Source: Hydrogenophaga sp.
GTDB lineage: Bacteria > Pseudomonadota > Gammaproteobacteria > Burkholderiales > Burkholderiaceae_C
Length of the DNA stretch: 64,000 nt
Assembly: GCF_030373245.1 (NCBI RefSeq)
Contig: NZ_JAUCZF010000001.1
Location: 434,001-498,000 of the forward strand
Reading direction: 5' to 3'
Below the pieces are notes generated by a model that searched no databases, was not told the origin of the DNA, and saw nothing but the letters and a program-made list of their open reading frames with translations. Position numbers and translations under genes: made by a program. Shown one piece after another: positions 18,549 to 27,610 of this stretch (positions are counted from its first letter, which is position 1; each line of letters opens with the position of its first letter).

Positions 18549-19271
18549 ATGACCCAAGACTCCACCGCCCCAGCCTCGCACCGGCACAGCATCTCCCAGC
18601 GCCCGTTCACCCCGGTCGAGGCGCGGGTGCTGGGCACGCTGATGGAAAAGGCCCGAACCGTTCCCGACAGCTACCCGCTCACGCTCAACACGCTGGTGAC
18701 CGGCTGCAACCAGAAGTCCAGTCGCGATCCGGTGATGCAGTTGCCCGATGCCGCGGTGCTTGAAGCCCTGGACGACCTGCGCGCACTCCATCTGGTCTTC
18801 GAAAGCAGCGGTGGCCGGGTCACTCGCTACGAGCACAACTTCCTTCGTGCAATGGGTCTGCCAGAGCAGTCGGCCGTGCTGTTGGGCATGCTGATGCTGC
18901 GCGGGCCCCAAACAGCGGGCGAGCTGCGGCTCAATACCGAACGCTGGTACAAGTTTCTCGACATCGCGTCGGTCGATGCGTTTCTGGAAGAACTGCAGGA
19001 CAGAGCGCACGAGAAGGGCGGCCCGCTGGTGGTCAAGTTGCCCCGTGCGCCCGGTGCGCGGGAACAGCGCTGGGCCCACCTGCTGTGTGGACCGGTGGAC
19101 CTGACCGTGGCCGACGCCATGGCCAGCACCTCTGGTACCAGCGCCACCGAAGATGACGTGATCCGGCTGACGCGGCGCGTGGCCGCGCTGGAAGACAAGG
19201 TCGCCACCCTGCAGGACCAGCTGCAAAGCTTGAACGAACAACTAGGTCTGTCGCAGCCCGGACAGGAGTGA
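18549..19271 (+). CDS. YceH/UPF0502 (DUF480) family protein
   Basis: 240 residues from the ATG at 18549; the frame is open upstream but only overlaps purN in antisense. Two winged-helix units typical of the family: [20 protein letters not shown] with [20 protein letters not shown], and [18 protein letters not shown]. The C-terminus (about 205-232) is a predicted coiled coil. E. coli YceH has no established function. Divergent from purN, with 39 bp between start codons. Confidence 0.9.
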   Translation: MTQDSTAPASHRHSISQRPFTPVEARVLGTLMEKARTVPDSYPLTLNTLVTGCNQKSSRDPVMQLPDAAVLEALDDLRALHLVFESSGGRVTRYEHNFLRAMGLPEQSAVLLGMLMLRGPQTAGELRLNTERWYKFLDIASVDAFLEELQDRAHEKGGPLVVKLPRAPGAREQRWAHLLCGPVDLTVADAMASTSGTSATEDDVIRLTRRVAALEDKVATLQDQLQSLNEQLGLSQPGQE

Positions 19272-19343
19272 AACGAACGGTCGTGCGAAACTGGAAAGTG
19301 ATACCGGCTCAAGCGAGCCGGCCACCGAACAAGGAGACATTGC

Positions 19344-20525
19344 ATGGACCTGGCATTCACGCCCGAAGAGCAGGCGTTTCGCGAAGAAATTCGCTCGTGG
19401 GTCAAGGCCAACCTGCCGGCCGACATCGCCAAAAAGGTGCACAACGCTCTGCGCCTGTCGCGCGACGACATGCAGCAATGGGCCAAGATTCTGGGCAAGA
19501 AGGGCTGGCTCGGCCACGGCTGGCCTAAGGAGTTTGGCGGTCCAGGATGGAACGCCGTGCAGAAACACCTGTTTGAGGAAGAGTGCGCGCTGGCCGGTGC
19601 ACCGCGGGTGGTGCCCTTCGGACCGGTGATGGTGGCGCCAGTGATCATGGCCTTTGGAAACCAGACACAGCAAGAACGGTTTCTCCCGGGCATCGCCAGC
19701 GGCGAAGTCTGGTGGAGCCAGGGCTACAGCGAGCCTGGCTCGGGCTCGGACCTGGCCTCGCTCAAGTGCAAGGCTGAGCGACAGGGCGACCATTACATCG
19801 TCAACGGCCAGAAGACCTGGACCACGCTCGGCCAATATGGAGAATGGATCTTCTGCCTGGTGCGCACCAGCAGCGAAGGCAAACCACAGACTGGAATCAG
19901 CTTTCTGCTGATCGACATGAGCTCGCCCGGCGTGAGCGTGCGGCCGATCAAACTGCTGGATGGCGAATGCGAGGTCAACGAGGTCTGGTTCGACAACGTC
20001 AAGGTGCCAGCCGAAAACCTGATCGGCGAAGAGAACAAGGGCTGGACCTACGCCAAGCACCTGCTCAGCCACGAGCGCACCAACATCGCCGATGTGAACC
20101 GCGCCAAGCGCGAGCTGGAGCGACTCAAGCGCATCGCCAAGGCCGAAGGGATGTGGGGTGACGTTCGTTTCCGCGACCAGATCGCGCTGCTGGAGGTCGA
20201 CGTGGTGGCGCTGGAGATGCTGGTGCTGCGCGTGCTGTCGGCCGAAAAATCGGGCAAGAACTCGCTCGACATCGCCGGACTGCTCAAGATCCGCGGCAGC
20301 GAAATCCAGCAACGCTACAGCGAGCTGATGATGCTCGCCGCCGGCCCCTACAGCCTGCCCTTCATCGAAGAAGCCATGGAAGCCGGCTGGCAGGGCGACT
20401 TCCCTGGTGGCGAGGTGGCCAATGCGCCACTGGCTTCGACTTACTTCAACATGCGCAAGACCACGATTTACGGTGGCAGCAACGAAGTGCAACGCAACAT
20501 CGTCGCCCAGACCGTTCTGGGTTGA
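19344..20525 (+). CDS. Acyl-CoA dehydrogenase, large partner of a two-gene unit (PimC-like)
   Basis: FAD-dependent acyl-CoA dehydrogenase, 393 residues. N-terminal helical domain starts MDLAFTPEEQAFREEIRSWV; the FAD/substrate segment WWSQGYSEPGSGSDLASLK lies near 128-146 and the C-terminal helical domain ends with TIYGGSNEVQRNIVAQTVLG. At the position where many family members carry the catalytic Glu (IYEGT) this has Gly (IYGGS), as in other branches where the base comes from elsewhere. It is followed after 15 bp by a second dehydrogenase, the arrangement of pimeloyl-CoA dehydrogenase subunits in alphaproteobacteria. Substrate unknown. Shine-Dalgarno AAGGAG. Confidence 0.88.
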   Translation: MDLAFTPEEQAFREEIRSWVKANLPADIAKKVHNALRLSRDDMQQWAKILGKKGWLGHGWPKEFGGPGWNAVQKHLFEEECALAGAPRVVPFGPVMVAPVIMAFGNQTQQERFLPGIASGEVWWSQGYSEPGSGSDLASLKCKAERQGDHYIVNGQKTWTTLGQYGEWIFCLVRTSSEGKPQTGISFLLIDMSSPGVSVRPIKLLDGECEVNEVWFDNVKVPAENLIGEENKGWTYAKHLLSHERTNIADVNRAKRELERLKRIAKAEGMWGDVRFRDQIALLEVDVVALEMLVLRVLSAEKSGKNSLDIAGLLKIRGSEIQQRYSELMMLAAGPYSLPFIEEAMEAGWQGDFPGGEVANAPLASTYFNMRKTTIYGGSNEVQRNIVAQTVLG

Positions 20526-20540
20526 CCTCAAGGAGCTGAG

Positions 20541-21656
20541 ATGGATTTCGACTTTTCTGACGATCAGGAACAGCTGCGCGATGCCTGCACCAAGTGGGTG
20601 GAAAAGGGCTACAGCTTCGAGCGCCGCCGGTCCATCGTTGCCGCGGGCGGTTTCGACCGCTCGGCCTACGGCGAGCTGGCCGAACTCGGGCTGACCGGCT
20701 TGTACATTCCCGAAGCCCTCGGCGGCATGGGCATGGGCCCGGTTGAAGCCATGGTGACGCTGGAGGGTCTGGGCCAGGGCATCGTGCTCGAACCCCTCAC
20801 CCAGACCCTCATCAGTGGCGCGGTGCTGGCAGGCTACGCACCCGAAGGCGTGCAGGCCGACTGGTGCCCCCGAATCGCCAGCGGCGAGGCCCTGGTGGCA
20901 CTGGCACACCAGGAGCGGGGTGCCCGGTATCGGCTCGATGTCTGCACCACCCAGGCGCAGGCCAGCGGCGACGCGTGGAATCTGACCGGTCACAAACACC
21001 TCGTGCCCGCCGGTGACCAGGTCGACGGCTACCTGGTACCGGCCCAGGTAAGAGGCAAGATGGCGCTGTTTTTGGTCGCCCGCAAGACCCCAGGCGTCTC
21101 GGCTCGGGGCTATGTCACCCAGGACGGCAGCCGTGCGGCCGACGTGAGTTTCGACGAGGCAGGCGCCATCCTCGTGACGCTCGAAGGTGCAGCCGCGCTG
21201 GAACACGCGGTGGACATCGGCATCGCCGCCACCTGCGCCGAGGCGGTGGGCGTGATGGACAAGACGCTGGCGATCACCGTCGAGTACATGAACACCCGCA
21301 AGCAGTTCGGCGTGGCCATCGCCAGCTTCCAGGCCCTGCGCCACCGCGTCGCTGACATGAAGATGCAGCTGGAGCTGGCGCGCTCCATGAGCTACTACGC
21401 TTCGCTCAAGCTCAATGCCCCTGCGCCGGAGCGCCGCGCCGCCATGTCGCGCGCCAAGGTACAGCTGGGACAGTCCATGCGCTTTGTCGGGCAACAAAGC
21501 GTGCAGCTGCATGGCGGTATCGGCGTGACCGACGAGTACATCGCCAGCCACTACTTCAAAAAGCTCACCCAGATGGAAATGAGCTTTGGCGACACCTTGC
21601 ACCACCTCGGTGAGGTCAGCGCTTGCATGCAGGACACCGCTGGCGTGTTCGCCTGA
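20541..21656 (+). CDS. Acyl-CoA dehydrogenase, small partner (PimD-like)
   Basis: 371 residues, co-transcribed with the preceding gene (15 bp gap, Shine-Dalgarno AAGGAG). Starts MDFDFSDDQEQLRDACTKWV; C-terminal domain includes YMNTRKQFGVAIASFQALRH and QLHGGIGVTDEYIASHYFKK. The FAD/substrate loop near 130-150 is poorly conserved (ERGARYRLDVC), lacking the usual TEP.aGSD sequence, which fits a partner subunit that forms a heteromer with the better-conserved first protein. Probably oxidises a dicarboxylic, branched or aromatic acyl-CoA. Confidence 0.85.
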   Translation: MDFDFSDDQEQLRDACTKWVEKGYSFERRRSIVAAGGFDRSAYGELAELGLTGLYIPEALGGMGMGPVEAMVTLEGLGQGIVLEPLTQTLISGAVLAGYAPEGVQADWCPRIASGEALVALAHQERGARYRLDVCTTQAQASGDAWNLTGHKHLVPAGDQVDGYLVPAQVRGKMALFLVARKTPGVSARGYVTQDGSRAADVSFDEAGAILVTLEGAAALEHAVDIGIAATCAEAVGVMDKTLAITVEYMNTRKQFGVAIASFQALRHRVADMKMQLELARSMSYYASLKLNAPAPERRAAMSRAKVQLGQSMRFVGQQSVQLHGGIGVTDEYIASHYFKKLTQMEMSFGDTLHHLGEVSACMQDTAGVFA

Positions 21657-21660
21657 GGCA

Positions 21661-21693
21661 CTCGGCCTGATGCCGACCCGGCCTCAGGCCGAG
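21661..21693 (+). terminator. Stem-loop after the acyl-CoA dehydrogenase pair
   Basis: CTCGGCCTGA and TCAGGCCGAG, perfect 10-bp arms around a 13-base loop that has some self-complementarity. No T-run follows, so efficient intrinsic termination is doubtful. Confidence 0.4.
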
Positions 21694-21867
21694 CCTGTTG
21701 GGACAGACCTCGACCGGCGATTGTCGATGGATCCCAAGGCGTGAGAAATGGCGCGCATGCGGTCGAAAACAGCCTTTGAATGGCTGCGTTCGAGATAAAA
21801 TTTGAGTACTTTTTTATCCAGCGTTGCCCCGAAACGTTGATGTGCCCAATTTCTCGCTGACCGCTGT

Positions 21868-23436
21868 ATGAACAACCTGTTGCGCCACCTCCTGACTGGC
21901 CTGGGATCGCTGAGCATTGCGCTCACCTTCGCGTCGACTGGCCATGCCCAGGTGGTGTACGGCGTTGGTCAGGCAGGAACGGCCGGAATCACGATCCCAG
22001 GCTCCAACCGCTTGTTCAGCATCAACACCACCACCGGCGCAGCCACCAACATCTGCGCACTCAGCAGCCCGTCCACCGCGGTTTCGGTCTCCAGCATCGA
22101 CGGGCAGGCCTACTACATCGACCGGGATGGCACCGGCGTGCCCAAGCTCTACCGCATCAACCCGCTGACCTGCGCCAACACCTTCGTCGGCAACATCACG
22201 GGGGCCGCATCGGCTGTGCTGGGCGACGTCACCTTGCGCGCCACCCACTGCCCGGACGGTCGGTTCTACGCAGCCACCAACGTCGGCCAGTTCTTCGAGA
22301 TCAACGCCAACAACGCCGCGACGCTTCGCTCCCTGACCTGGACGGGCCTGCCCACCGGCGGCAGCGGCGACTTCGCCTGCGTGAACAACGGTGACCTGTA
22401 TTCCGTGGCCCCCATCACCAACGGAAGTGCAACCTACCGTCTGTACCGGGCCAATGCCGCCAGTTTTGCGACTGTTCCCAGTGGCTCCGCTGTGCCGGTG
22501 ACCCAGATTGGTGCCAACCTGGCTCTGACTGGCGTGCCCAACGGCATTGCCGAAGGTCCGACTGGTGCGGGCTGTGCCGCGTCCCCGGCGCCGTGTCTCT
22601 ACGCCAGCAACAGCACCAACGATCTGTGGCGCATCAACAGCACCACGGGTGCGGCGAGTGTGGTGGGACCCACCAACAACGGTCTGACCGATCTGTCCCG
22701 CTCGTTCCCGGTCGATCTGTCGTTCACCAAGACCGTCACGCCCACCACCGCGTTGCAAGGTCAGACGGTGTTCTACACCCTGACCGCAACCAATCCGGGG
22801 CCAGGCGTGGTGCAGAACATCCTCATCCAGGACGCGTTTCCGGCCGGTGTCGCCAACGCCAGCTGGGCCTGCGCCGTTCAGAACCCAGGCAGTGCGACCC
22901 TCGTCGCCACGAGCTGCGGCACCACACCCACTGGCACCGGCAACATCAACACCACCGTATCGTTGTCGCTCAACGCCACCCTGCGCTACAACGTCACCGC
23001 CACGCTGAGCAACACCTTCTCGGGCACCCTGACCAACGTGGGTCAGGCCACCATCACCGTGCCGGTGACCGACCCCAACCCGAACAACAACATCGGTACC
23101 GCGACCGCCACCATCACGCCGGCAGCCAACCTCACCGTATTCAAAACGAATGCCGTCGGCACGCTCACGACAGGTCAGACCACTACCTACACCCTTGACG
23201 CATTCAACAACGGTCCTGCCAACGTGGCCAATGCGGTCGTGCGAGACCCCGCAGTAACTGGCTTGAGCTGCACGGCGGTGACCTGTGCACCGTTGGGCGC
23301 AGGGACTTGTCCGGCACCAGCGACTCTCACCATTGCCAATCTGCAAGGACCCGGTGTTCCCATACCCCTGATCAATAGTTCTTCAGGCGTTCGCTTCTCC
23401 GTGACATGCACCGTCACGGCAACCGGTGTGCCATAG
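21868..23436 (+). CDS. Secreted DUF11-repeat protein with a propeller-like N-terminal domain
   Basis: 522 residues. A Sec signal peptide is clear: basic start, hydrophobic core LTGLGSLSIALTFAS, cleavage likely after GHA (residue 27). Residues 30-280 contain recurring units such as RLFSINTTTGAAT and DLWRINSTTGAAS, suggesting a beta-propeller. Two DUF11 modules follow, about 280-400 and 417-522, beginning FTKTVTPTTALQGQTVFYTL and FKTNAVGTLTTGQTTTYTL. It ends RFSVTCTVTATGVP with no anchor, PEP-CTERM or LPXTG-like tail. The last module is clearly homologous to the end of the 24.6-27.0 kb protein. Probably extracellular or surface-associated; function unknown. Confidence 0.8.
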   Translation: MNNLLRHLLTGLGSLSIALTFASTGHAQVVYGVGQAGTAGITIPGSNRLFSINTTTGAATNICALSSPSTAVSVSSIDGQAYYIDRDGTGVPKLYRINPLTCANTFVGNITGAASAVLGDVTLRATHCPDGRFYAATNVGQFFEINANNAATLRSLTWTGLPTGGSGDFACVNNGDLYSVAPITNGSATYRLYRANAASFATVPSGSAVPVTQIGANLALTGVPNGIAEGPTGAGCAASPAPCLYASNSTNDLWRINSTTGAASVVGPTNNGLTDLSRSFPVDLSFTKTVTPTTALQGQTVFYTLTATNPGPGVVQNILIQDAFPAGVANASWACAVQNPGSATLVATSCGTTPTGTGNINTTVSLSLNATLRYNVTATLSNTFSGTLTNVGQATITVPVTDPNPNNNIGTATATITPAANLTVFKTNAVGTLTTGQTTTYTLDAFNNGPANVANAVVRDPAVTGLSCTAVTCAPLGAGTCPAPATLTIANLQGPGVPIPLINSSSGVRFSVTCTVTATGVP

Positions 23437-23461
23437 CGCTCCGCCTGCGCAATGCCAATAA

Positions 23462-23485
23462 AAACCCGCCTCGGCGGGTTTCTTG
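23462..23485 (+). terminator. Terminator after the first DUF11 gene
   Basis: AAACCCGC, loop CTCG, GCGGGTTT, followed by CTTG. Short T-run but strong stem. Almost the same core hairpin follows the second DUF11 gene. Confidence 0.8.
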
Positions 23486-23517
23486 TTGGCAGGGTCAGGT
23501 GCACTCCTGATGGCTCA

Positions 23518-24300
23518 TCAGCTGCCGGGCTGTTGCAGCTCTGTCAGAACATACACACCATGACCTGTCACCGGCGAGGAGAATGTGTAACTGACGCCGT
23601 TGTAGACGCTGCCAACACTTTCGCAAGTCCACGCATCTGCGCTGCTCAGTTGACACAAAGACAGGGCTTCGGGTCGTGCAACTTCACTGGCGTCCAGCGT
23701 GAAGTAGATGGTGGGGTTGCCGGGTTCGAAGTTGCCGAACCACTCAAGCCCCGCCACCGGTGTGCCCGGCAAACTCTGGACGGGCAGTTGCGGCCAGGCG
23801 TCGCTGAACCAGTGCACCTCGGTGCGGCCATCCACCACGGTCACGCGCCCCACACCCTTGACGCAGGCGAGTGCACCGACCAGAAACGGACCATTCATGG
23901 CCACGCCCATCCGGTGGGTGTCATGCCCCTGGCTGAGGCTGGCCATCCGGAAGTCGGTCTGGGGAATGGCCACATCCATTCGCACCGACGTGTCAAAGTA
24001 GTCTCCTGAGGCCAGGTAGCCCACGACCTGAGACAGACCGTTGAACGTCGCCAGAAAGCTGCCGCTGTTGATGGTGGTCGCGCCAAAGTCCTCAAAACTG
24101 TTCACGCCACACCGGTTCGCCACCGAACCCAGCTGTCCGGCGTCTGCCGTCGGCCTCAAATCGACCACGGGCGGCGAAACAGGGTCGTTCGCGACCGGCG
24201 TGGTGAGCTCTTCGCCTCCACCGCCACAGCCTGCCAGCAGCAGGGCGCCCAACACGACCACGATGCCGCCCGCACGCAATTCGCTGAGTGATACCGACAT
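23518..24300 (-). CDS. Predicted lipoprotein of unknown function
   Basis: 260 residues from the ATG at 24300, supported by AGGGGAAG upstream. The signal peptide ends in a lipobox LLLAGCGGGG, with the acylated Cys near residue 23; the following residues are not Asp at +2, so outer-membrane sorting by Lol is expected. The rest is soluble and beta-rich with no family I recognise; there are about eight cysteines, some of which could pair in the periplasm. It lies between the two DUF11 genes, convergent with the first and divergent from the second. Shared promoter region with the latter (258 bp) suggests a link, but this is only positional. Confidence 0.75.
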   Translation of the reverse strand: MSVSLSELRAGGIVVVLGALLLAGCGGGGEELTTPVANDPVSPPVVDLRPTADAGQLGSVANRCGVNSFEDFGATTINSGSFLATFNGLSQVVGYLASGDYFDTSVRMDVAIPQTDFRMASLSQGHDTHRMGVAMNGPFLVGALACVKGVGRVTVVDGRTEVHWFSDAWPQLPVQSLPGTPVAGLEWFGNFEPGNPTIYFTLDASEVARPEALSLCQLSSADAWTCESVGSVYNGVSYTFSSPVTGHGVYVLTELQQPGS

Positions 24301-24558
24301 GAACTTCCCCTTGATCTGATTGGTTGGACGTGGCTTCAACTTCGTCCGGGTGGACCGGCCTGACCTGCCTTTCCTTCAGTCTTCGGTCTTTGGCCAGCGT
24401 TCTTGAGCGCTTATCCCGGTACTTTTCCGCACCTATCGGGCTCAGGTTCAAATTCTTTTGTAGGTCCGGCTACACTCGCATTAGTACCAATTCATGCATC
24501 CTGGCGGTCTCGCTTCATCCCGCCTGGGCATGCTCCTGATCGATTCCGAGAGACCACG

Positions 24559-26979
24559 ATGCACCGCTTCCTGAAGTCTTTGCGCCTAGTCACGCTGGCG
24601 CTAGGCCTGTCTGGTCTTGCCGCACCGATCTGGGCACAGGTCTGCGCGGCCCCCGGCAAGGACGGCGTGAATTTCTCCCGCAACACCTACTTCCCGGGCA
24701 GCGGTACAGCCAGTGCTGGGTCGAGTGTGGTGAACTTCGGCGCAGCGCGAACCGACACCAATGCCGCGTCGACCGCCTTCGCGGCGGGAGATCTGGCCCT
24801 GGTGATCCAGATGCAGGACGCACTGATCAACAACACCGATTCGGGTGCCTATGGCGACGGTGTCGCCGGCGATCCCGCCACCGGATCGACCAACCTGCGC
24901 AGCGTGGGCTTTTACGAGTTCAAGCAGGTGGTTGTGGCCAGCGCAGGCTCGATCACCCTGGACAGCCCGCTGGCCAACACCTACACCACCGCCAGCGCCA
25001 ACGCCACCTCAGGCAATCGCCGCTTCCAGGTGGTGCGCGTACCGCAGTTCGCCTCTGTGTCCTTGCCGGGCGGCACGTTGAACGTGACCCCCTGGGACGG
25101 CAGCACCGGTGGCCTGTTTGTGCTTGATGCGTCGGGCGTGCTCAACCTCAACGGCACGACCGTCAATGCCAATGCCACGGGTTTTCGCGGCGGTGGTTCG
25201 CAAAATGCGACCGTCATCTCTGGCAGCAACGTCACCACCTATGCGAGTGCCCAGACAACAGGCACGCCACCCGCCAACCTCGGAGCAGCCAAGGGCGAAG
25301 GCATCGCCGGCACCCCTCGCTTTGTGCGCTCCGACACGGTCATCAACGCTGGCTTCAGCGGTCTCAACCTGGGCACCTCCGGCTACCCCAATGGCCTGGA
25401 TCTCGCACGTGGTGCCGCGGGCAATGCAGGCGGCGGTGGTACGCAGCACAACGCGGGCGGCGGTGGCGGTGGCAATGCCGGTACTGGCGGTCGTGGCGGC
25501 AACACGTTTGCTGTTTTCAGCACCACCAACACCGGCGGTTGTGTTCAATTTGGCCCAGGCTTCTTTGCTTGTGGCGGTGATGGCGCTCGGGCCATGGGCG
25601 GGTTCGGCGGGCTGGGTGTGACGCCTACCGCGGCCCGCCTGTTTCTGGGGGGCGGCGGCGGAGCGGGCGAAAACAACAACGCCAATGACAATCCGACCTT
25701 GGCGCAAGGCAGCGGCGGCAACGGCGGCGGCCTGATTTTCGTACGCGCTCGCAACATCACCGGCAGTGGTCAGTTCAGCGCCAGCGGTGGCAGCGGGCAA
25801 CCAGCGGGACGGGACGCGGCGGGCGGCGGCGGCGCCGGGGGAACGGTGGTGCTGGTGACCGAATCCACGTCGGTACCGGGCCTTCAGGTCAACGTTTCTG
25901 GCGGTGCAGGCGGCAACACCGGTCTGCCGCTTCGAGGCAACGAAACCCAGGGTACTGGCGCCGGCGGTGGCGGCGGTGCTTTTATCCGCTCGACCGGCGT
26001 CACCGTCGGCGCGACCACCTTTGCCGGGGGTATTGCCGGAGTCAACGTACCGGTCAGCGGCGTTTCCAACACCTTCGGCGCCTCGGGCGGCGCGGGTGGC
26101 CAGGCCAACGTGACCTTCTCGGGCACGCAGTTTCCCAACCCAACCAGCTGCTTCCCGGCGCTCACCGTGATCAAGAGCACCTCGACGCCCACGCGCACAC
26201 TGCCGGCTCAGCCCACCGCGGTCTATGCCATCAGGGTCAGTAACACGGGGGGTGGGGGCGATGCAGTGGGCGTCTCCCTGAGCGACGAGCTGCCGGTCCC
26301 CTTCACGCTGGCCAGCAGCACCGCCACCGTGGCGCTGGGCGCAGGCGCCTCCGGACCCACTGCGGCACCCGCTTCGGGCACCTCCACCGTGATCATCGGC
26401 ACCCCGGGCGGCAGCGACGCCAACAGCTTCACCATTCCCCCGGGAGGCACCCTGACGGCCACCTTTGTGGTCAACCTCAACAACGCCGCGCCAGGCACCT
26501 ACCAGAACCCGGCCAACACCCTCTACAGCGACCCCACGCGCAGTGTCGCGAATGGCACCACCACGCCGGGCGCGACCTACGCCACCGGCGGCGGCACAGC
26601 GGGAGGCTCCAACTACGCCTCAGGCGCCAGCATCCAGGAAGACGTGTCGATCACCGCCACCACCCTGCTGACCATCACCAAGACCAATGCGGTGGGCACC
26701 CTGACCGCCGGCACCACCACCAGCTACACCATCACCGTGGCCAACGGCGGACCTTCTGCTGCGGCCAACGCCGTGCTCAGAGACCCGGCTGCCACAGGCC
26801 TCAGCTGCACGGCCGTGAGCTGCATCGTCAGCGGCGGAGCAGCCGTCTGCCCGGTGGCACCCGTGCTCAGCCTCGCCAACCTGCAGTCGCCGGCAGGCGT
26901 GCCCCTCGCCAGCTTCCCGGCAAGTTCCAGCCTGAGCTTTGTGGTCACGTGCGGCGTGACCGCCAACGGCGTGCCGTGA
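24559..26979 (+). CDS. Large secreted glycine-rich protein with C-terminal DUF11 repeats
   Basis: 806 residues from the ATG at 24559 (a longer open frame upstream lacks a signal peptide). Signal peptide to about residue 26 (core LVTLALGLSGLAAPIWA). Residues 27-280 are a beta-rich domain; about 285-525 are strongly Gly/Ala/Asn-rich (GGGGGGNAGTGGRGGN-type runs), resembling glycine-rich surface proteins. Two DUF11 modules at about 530-700 and 702-806 follow, the last beginning ITKTNAVGTLTAGTTTSYTI and ending VTCGVTANGVP. No C-terminal membrane anchor or sorting signal. A candidate adhesin or matrix protein; role unproven. A weak promoter candidate, TTCAAA (24447) and TACACT (24471), lies upstream. 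Confidence 0.8.
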   Translation: MHRFLKSLRLVTLALGLSGLAAPIWAQVCAAPGKDGVNFSRNTYFPGSGTASAGSSVVNFGAARTDTNAASTAFAAGDLALVIQMQDALINNTDSGAYGDGVAGDPATGSTNLRSVGFYEFKQVVVASAGSITLDSPLANTYTTASANATSGNRRFQVVRVPQFASVSLPGGTLNVTPWDGSTGGLFVLDASGVLNLNGTTVNANATGFRGGGSQNATVISGSNVTTYASAQTTGTPPANLGAAKGEGIAGTPRFVRSDTVINAGFSGLNLGTSGYPNGLDLARGAAGNAGGGGTQHNAGGGGGGNAGTGGRGGNTFAVFSTTNTGGCVQFGPGFFACGGDGARAMGGFGGLGVTPTAARLFLGGGGGAGENNNANDNPTLAQGSGGNGGGLIFVRARNITGSGQFSASGGSGQPAGRDAAGGGGAGGTVVLVTESTSVPGLQVNVSGGAGGNTGLPLRGNETQGTGAGGGGGAFIRSTGVTVGATTFAGGIAGVNVPVSGVSNTFGASGGAGGQANVTFSGTQFPNPTSCFPALTVIKSTSTPTRTLPAQPTAVYAIRVSNTGGGGDAVGVSLSDELPVPFTLASSTATVALGAGASGPTAAPASGTSTVIIGTPGGSDANSFTIPPGGTLTATFVVNLNNAAPGTYQNPANTLYSDPTRSVANGTTTPGATYATGGGTAGGSNYASGASIQEDVSITATTLLTITKTNAVGTLTAGTTTSYTITVANGGPSAAANAVLRDPAATGLSCTAVSCIVSGGAAVCPVAPVLSLANLQSPAGVPLASFPASSSLSFVVTCGVTANGVP

Positions 26980-27004
26980 CGGTTCCTCGATCTCTCTGAC
27001 CCAT

Positions 27005-27036
27005 GAAAGAACCCGCCTAGGCGGGTTCTTTCTTTT
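27005..27036. terminator. Terminator after the second DUF11 gene, probably bidirectional
   Basis: GAAAGAACCCGC, loop CTAG, GCGGGTTCTTTC, then TTTT. Perfect 12-bp arms. It can also serve the convergent HNH gene. Confidence 0.88.
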
Positions 27037-27052
27037 GGTTCTTACGAGGGGG

Positions 27053-27610
27053 TCAGGCGTGCAGCCGCGAGGTCTTGGGCAGGTGCGACATCAGGAACTC
27101 CATCTGGTCGACCAAGATGCGGCGGTTGCGCAGGATGAAGTCTTCCCACAGGCTGGGCACATAGGGCGCGTAGAGCAGCGGCATGTGGGCCTGCTCGGGG
27201 GTTCGGTTGCCCTTGCGGTGGTTGCACGACTTGCAGGCTGTGACCACATTCATCCAGAGATCGCGCCCGTTCTGGCCCAACGGCACGATGTGCTCGCGCG
27301 TCAGTTCGTCTTCGTGGAAGTGCCCACCGCAGTAGGCGCACAGGCAGCGGTCGCGAGAAAACAGCTTGCTGTTGGTGAGCGAAGGTCTCAGTTCAAACGG
27401 GTTGATGCGCGGTACGCCGTGGGTGCCGATGATGGAGTTGACGGTGATGATGGATTGAAGCCCGGTGAGCGCGTTGTGACCGCCGTGGAAAACGGCCACC
27501 TCGGCGCCCATTTCCCAGCGCACTTCCTGCGCCGCGTAATGCAGCACAGCTTCTTCCAGGCTGATCCACGACTGGGGCAAGCCCTGCGCGGACAATTTCA
27601 AGACCTTCAA
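27053..27610 (-). CDS. HNH endonuclease domain protein
   Basis: 185 residues if translation starts at TTG 27610, chosen because GGAGG lies six bases upstream and the product begins MKVLKLSAQGLPQSWISLEE; there is no ATG in frame near this site. The HNH core has CAYCGGHFHEDELTREHIVP (Cys near 90 and 93, His near 104) and VVTACKSCNHRKGNRTPEQA, giving two zinc-binding CxxC pairs around the His-Asn-His fold. This short, stand-alone type is conserved in betaproteobacteria near housekeeping genes, not in restriction loci. Target and role unknown. Divergent from ribF. Confidence 0.85.
   Translation of the reverse strand: MKVLKLSAQGLPQSWISLEEAVLHYAAQEVRWEMGAEVAVFHGGHNALTGLQSIITVNSIIGTHGVPRINPFELRPSLTNSKLFSRDRCLCAYCGGHFHEDELTREHIVPLGQNGRDLWMNVVTACKSCNHRKGNRTPEQAHMPLLYAPYVPSLWEDFILRNRRILVDQMEFLMSHLPKTSRLHA

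Noticed and set aside
19242..21605. Long antisense open frame across the acyl-CoA dehydrogenase pair
   Set aside because: Same compositional effect; no start signal or motif, and the plus-strand genes are well supported.
21776..21807. TTGAAT/TAAAAT and TTGAGT considered as promoter of the first DUF11 gene
   Set aside because: Spacer of 14 bp in the first case and no -10 in the second; not good enough to list.
21846..23346. Antisense Gly/Val/Arg-rich open frame over the first DUF11 gene
   Set aside because: Repetitive composition mirrors the Thr/Asn-rich DUF11 coding; no ribosome site.
24447..24476. TTCAAA-18-TACACT upstream of the second DUF11 gene as a promoter feature
   Set aside because: Only four of six matches in each box and an 18-bp spacer; mentioned under the gene but not listed as its own feature.
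25400..26100. Gly-codon-rich stretch considered as a DNA-level repeat array
   Set aside because: Codons vary and no unit of fixed length recurs; it is protein-level low complexity within a secreted protein.
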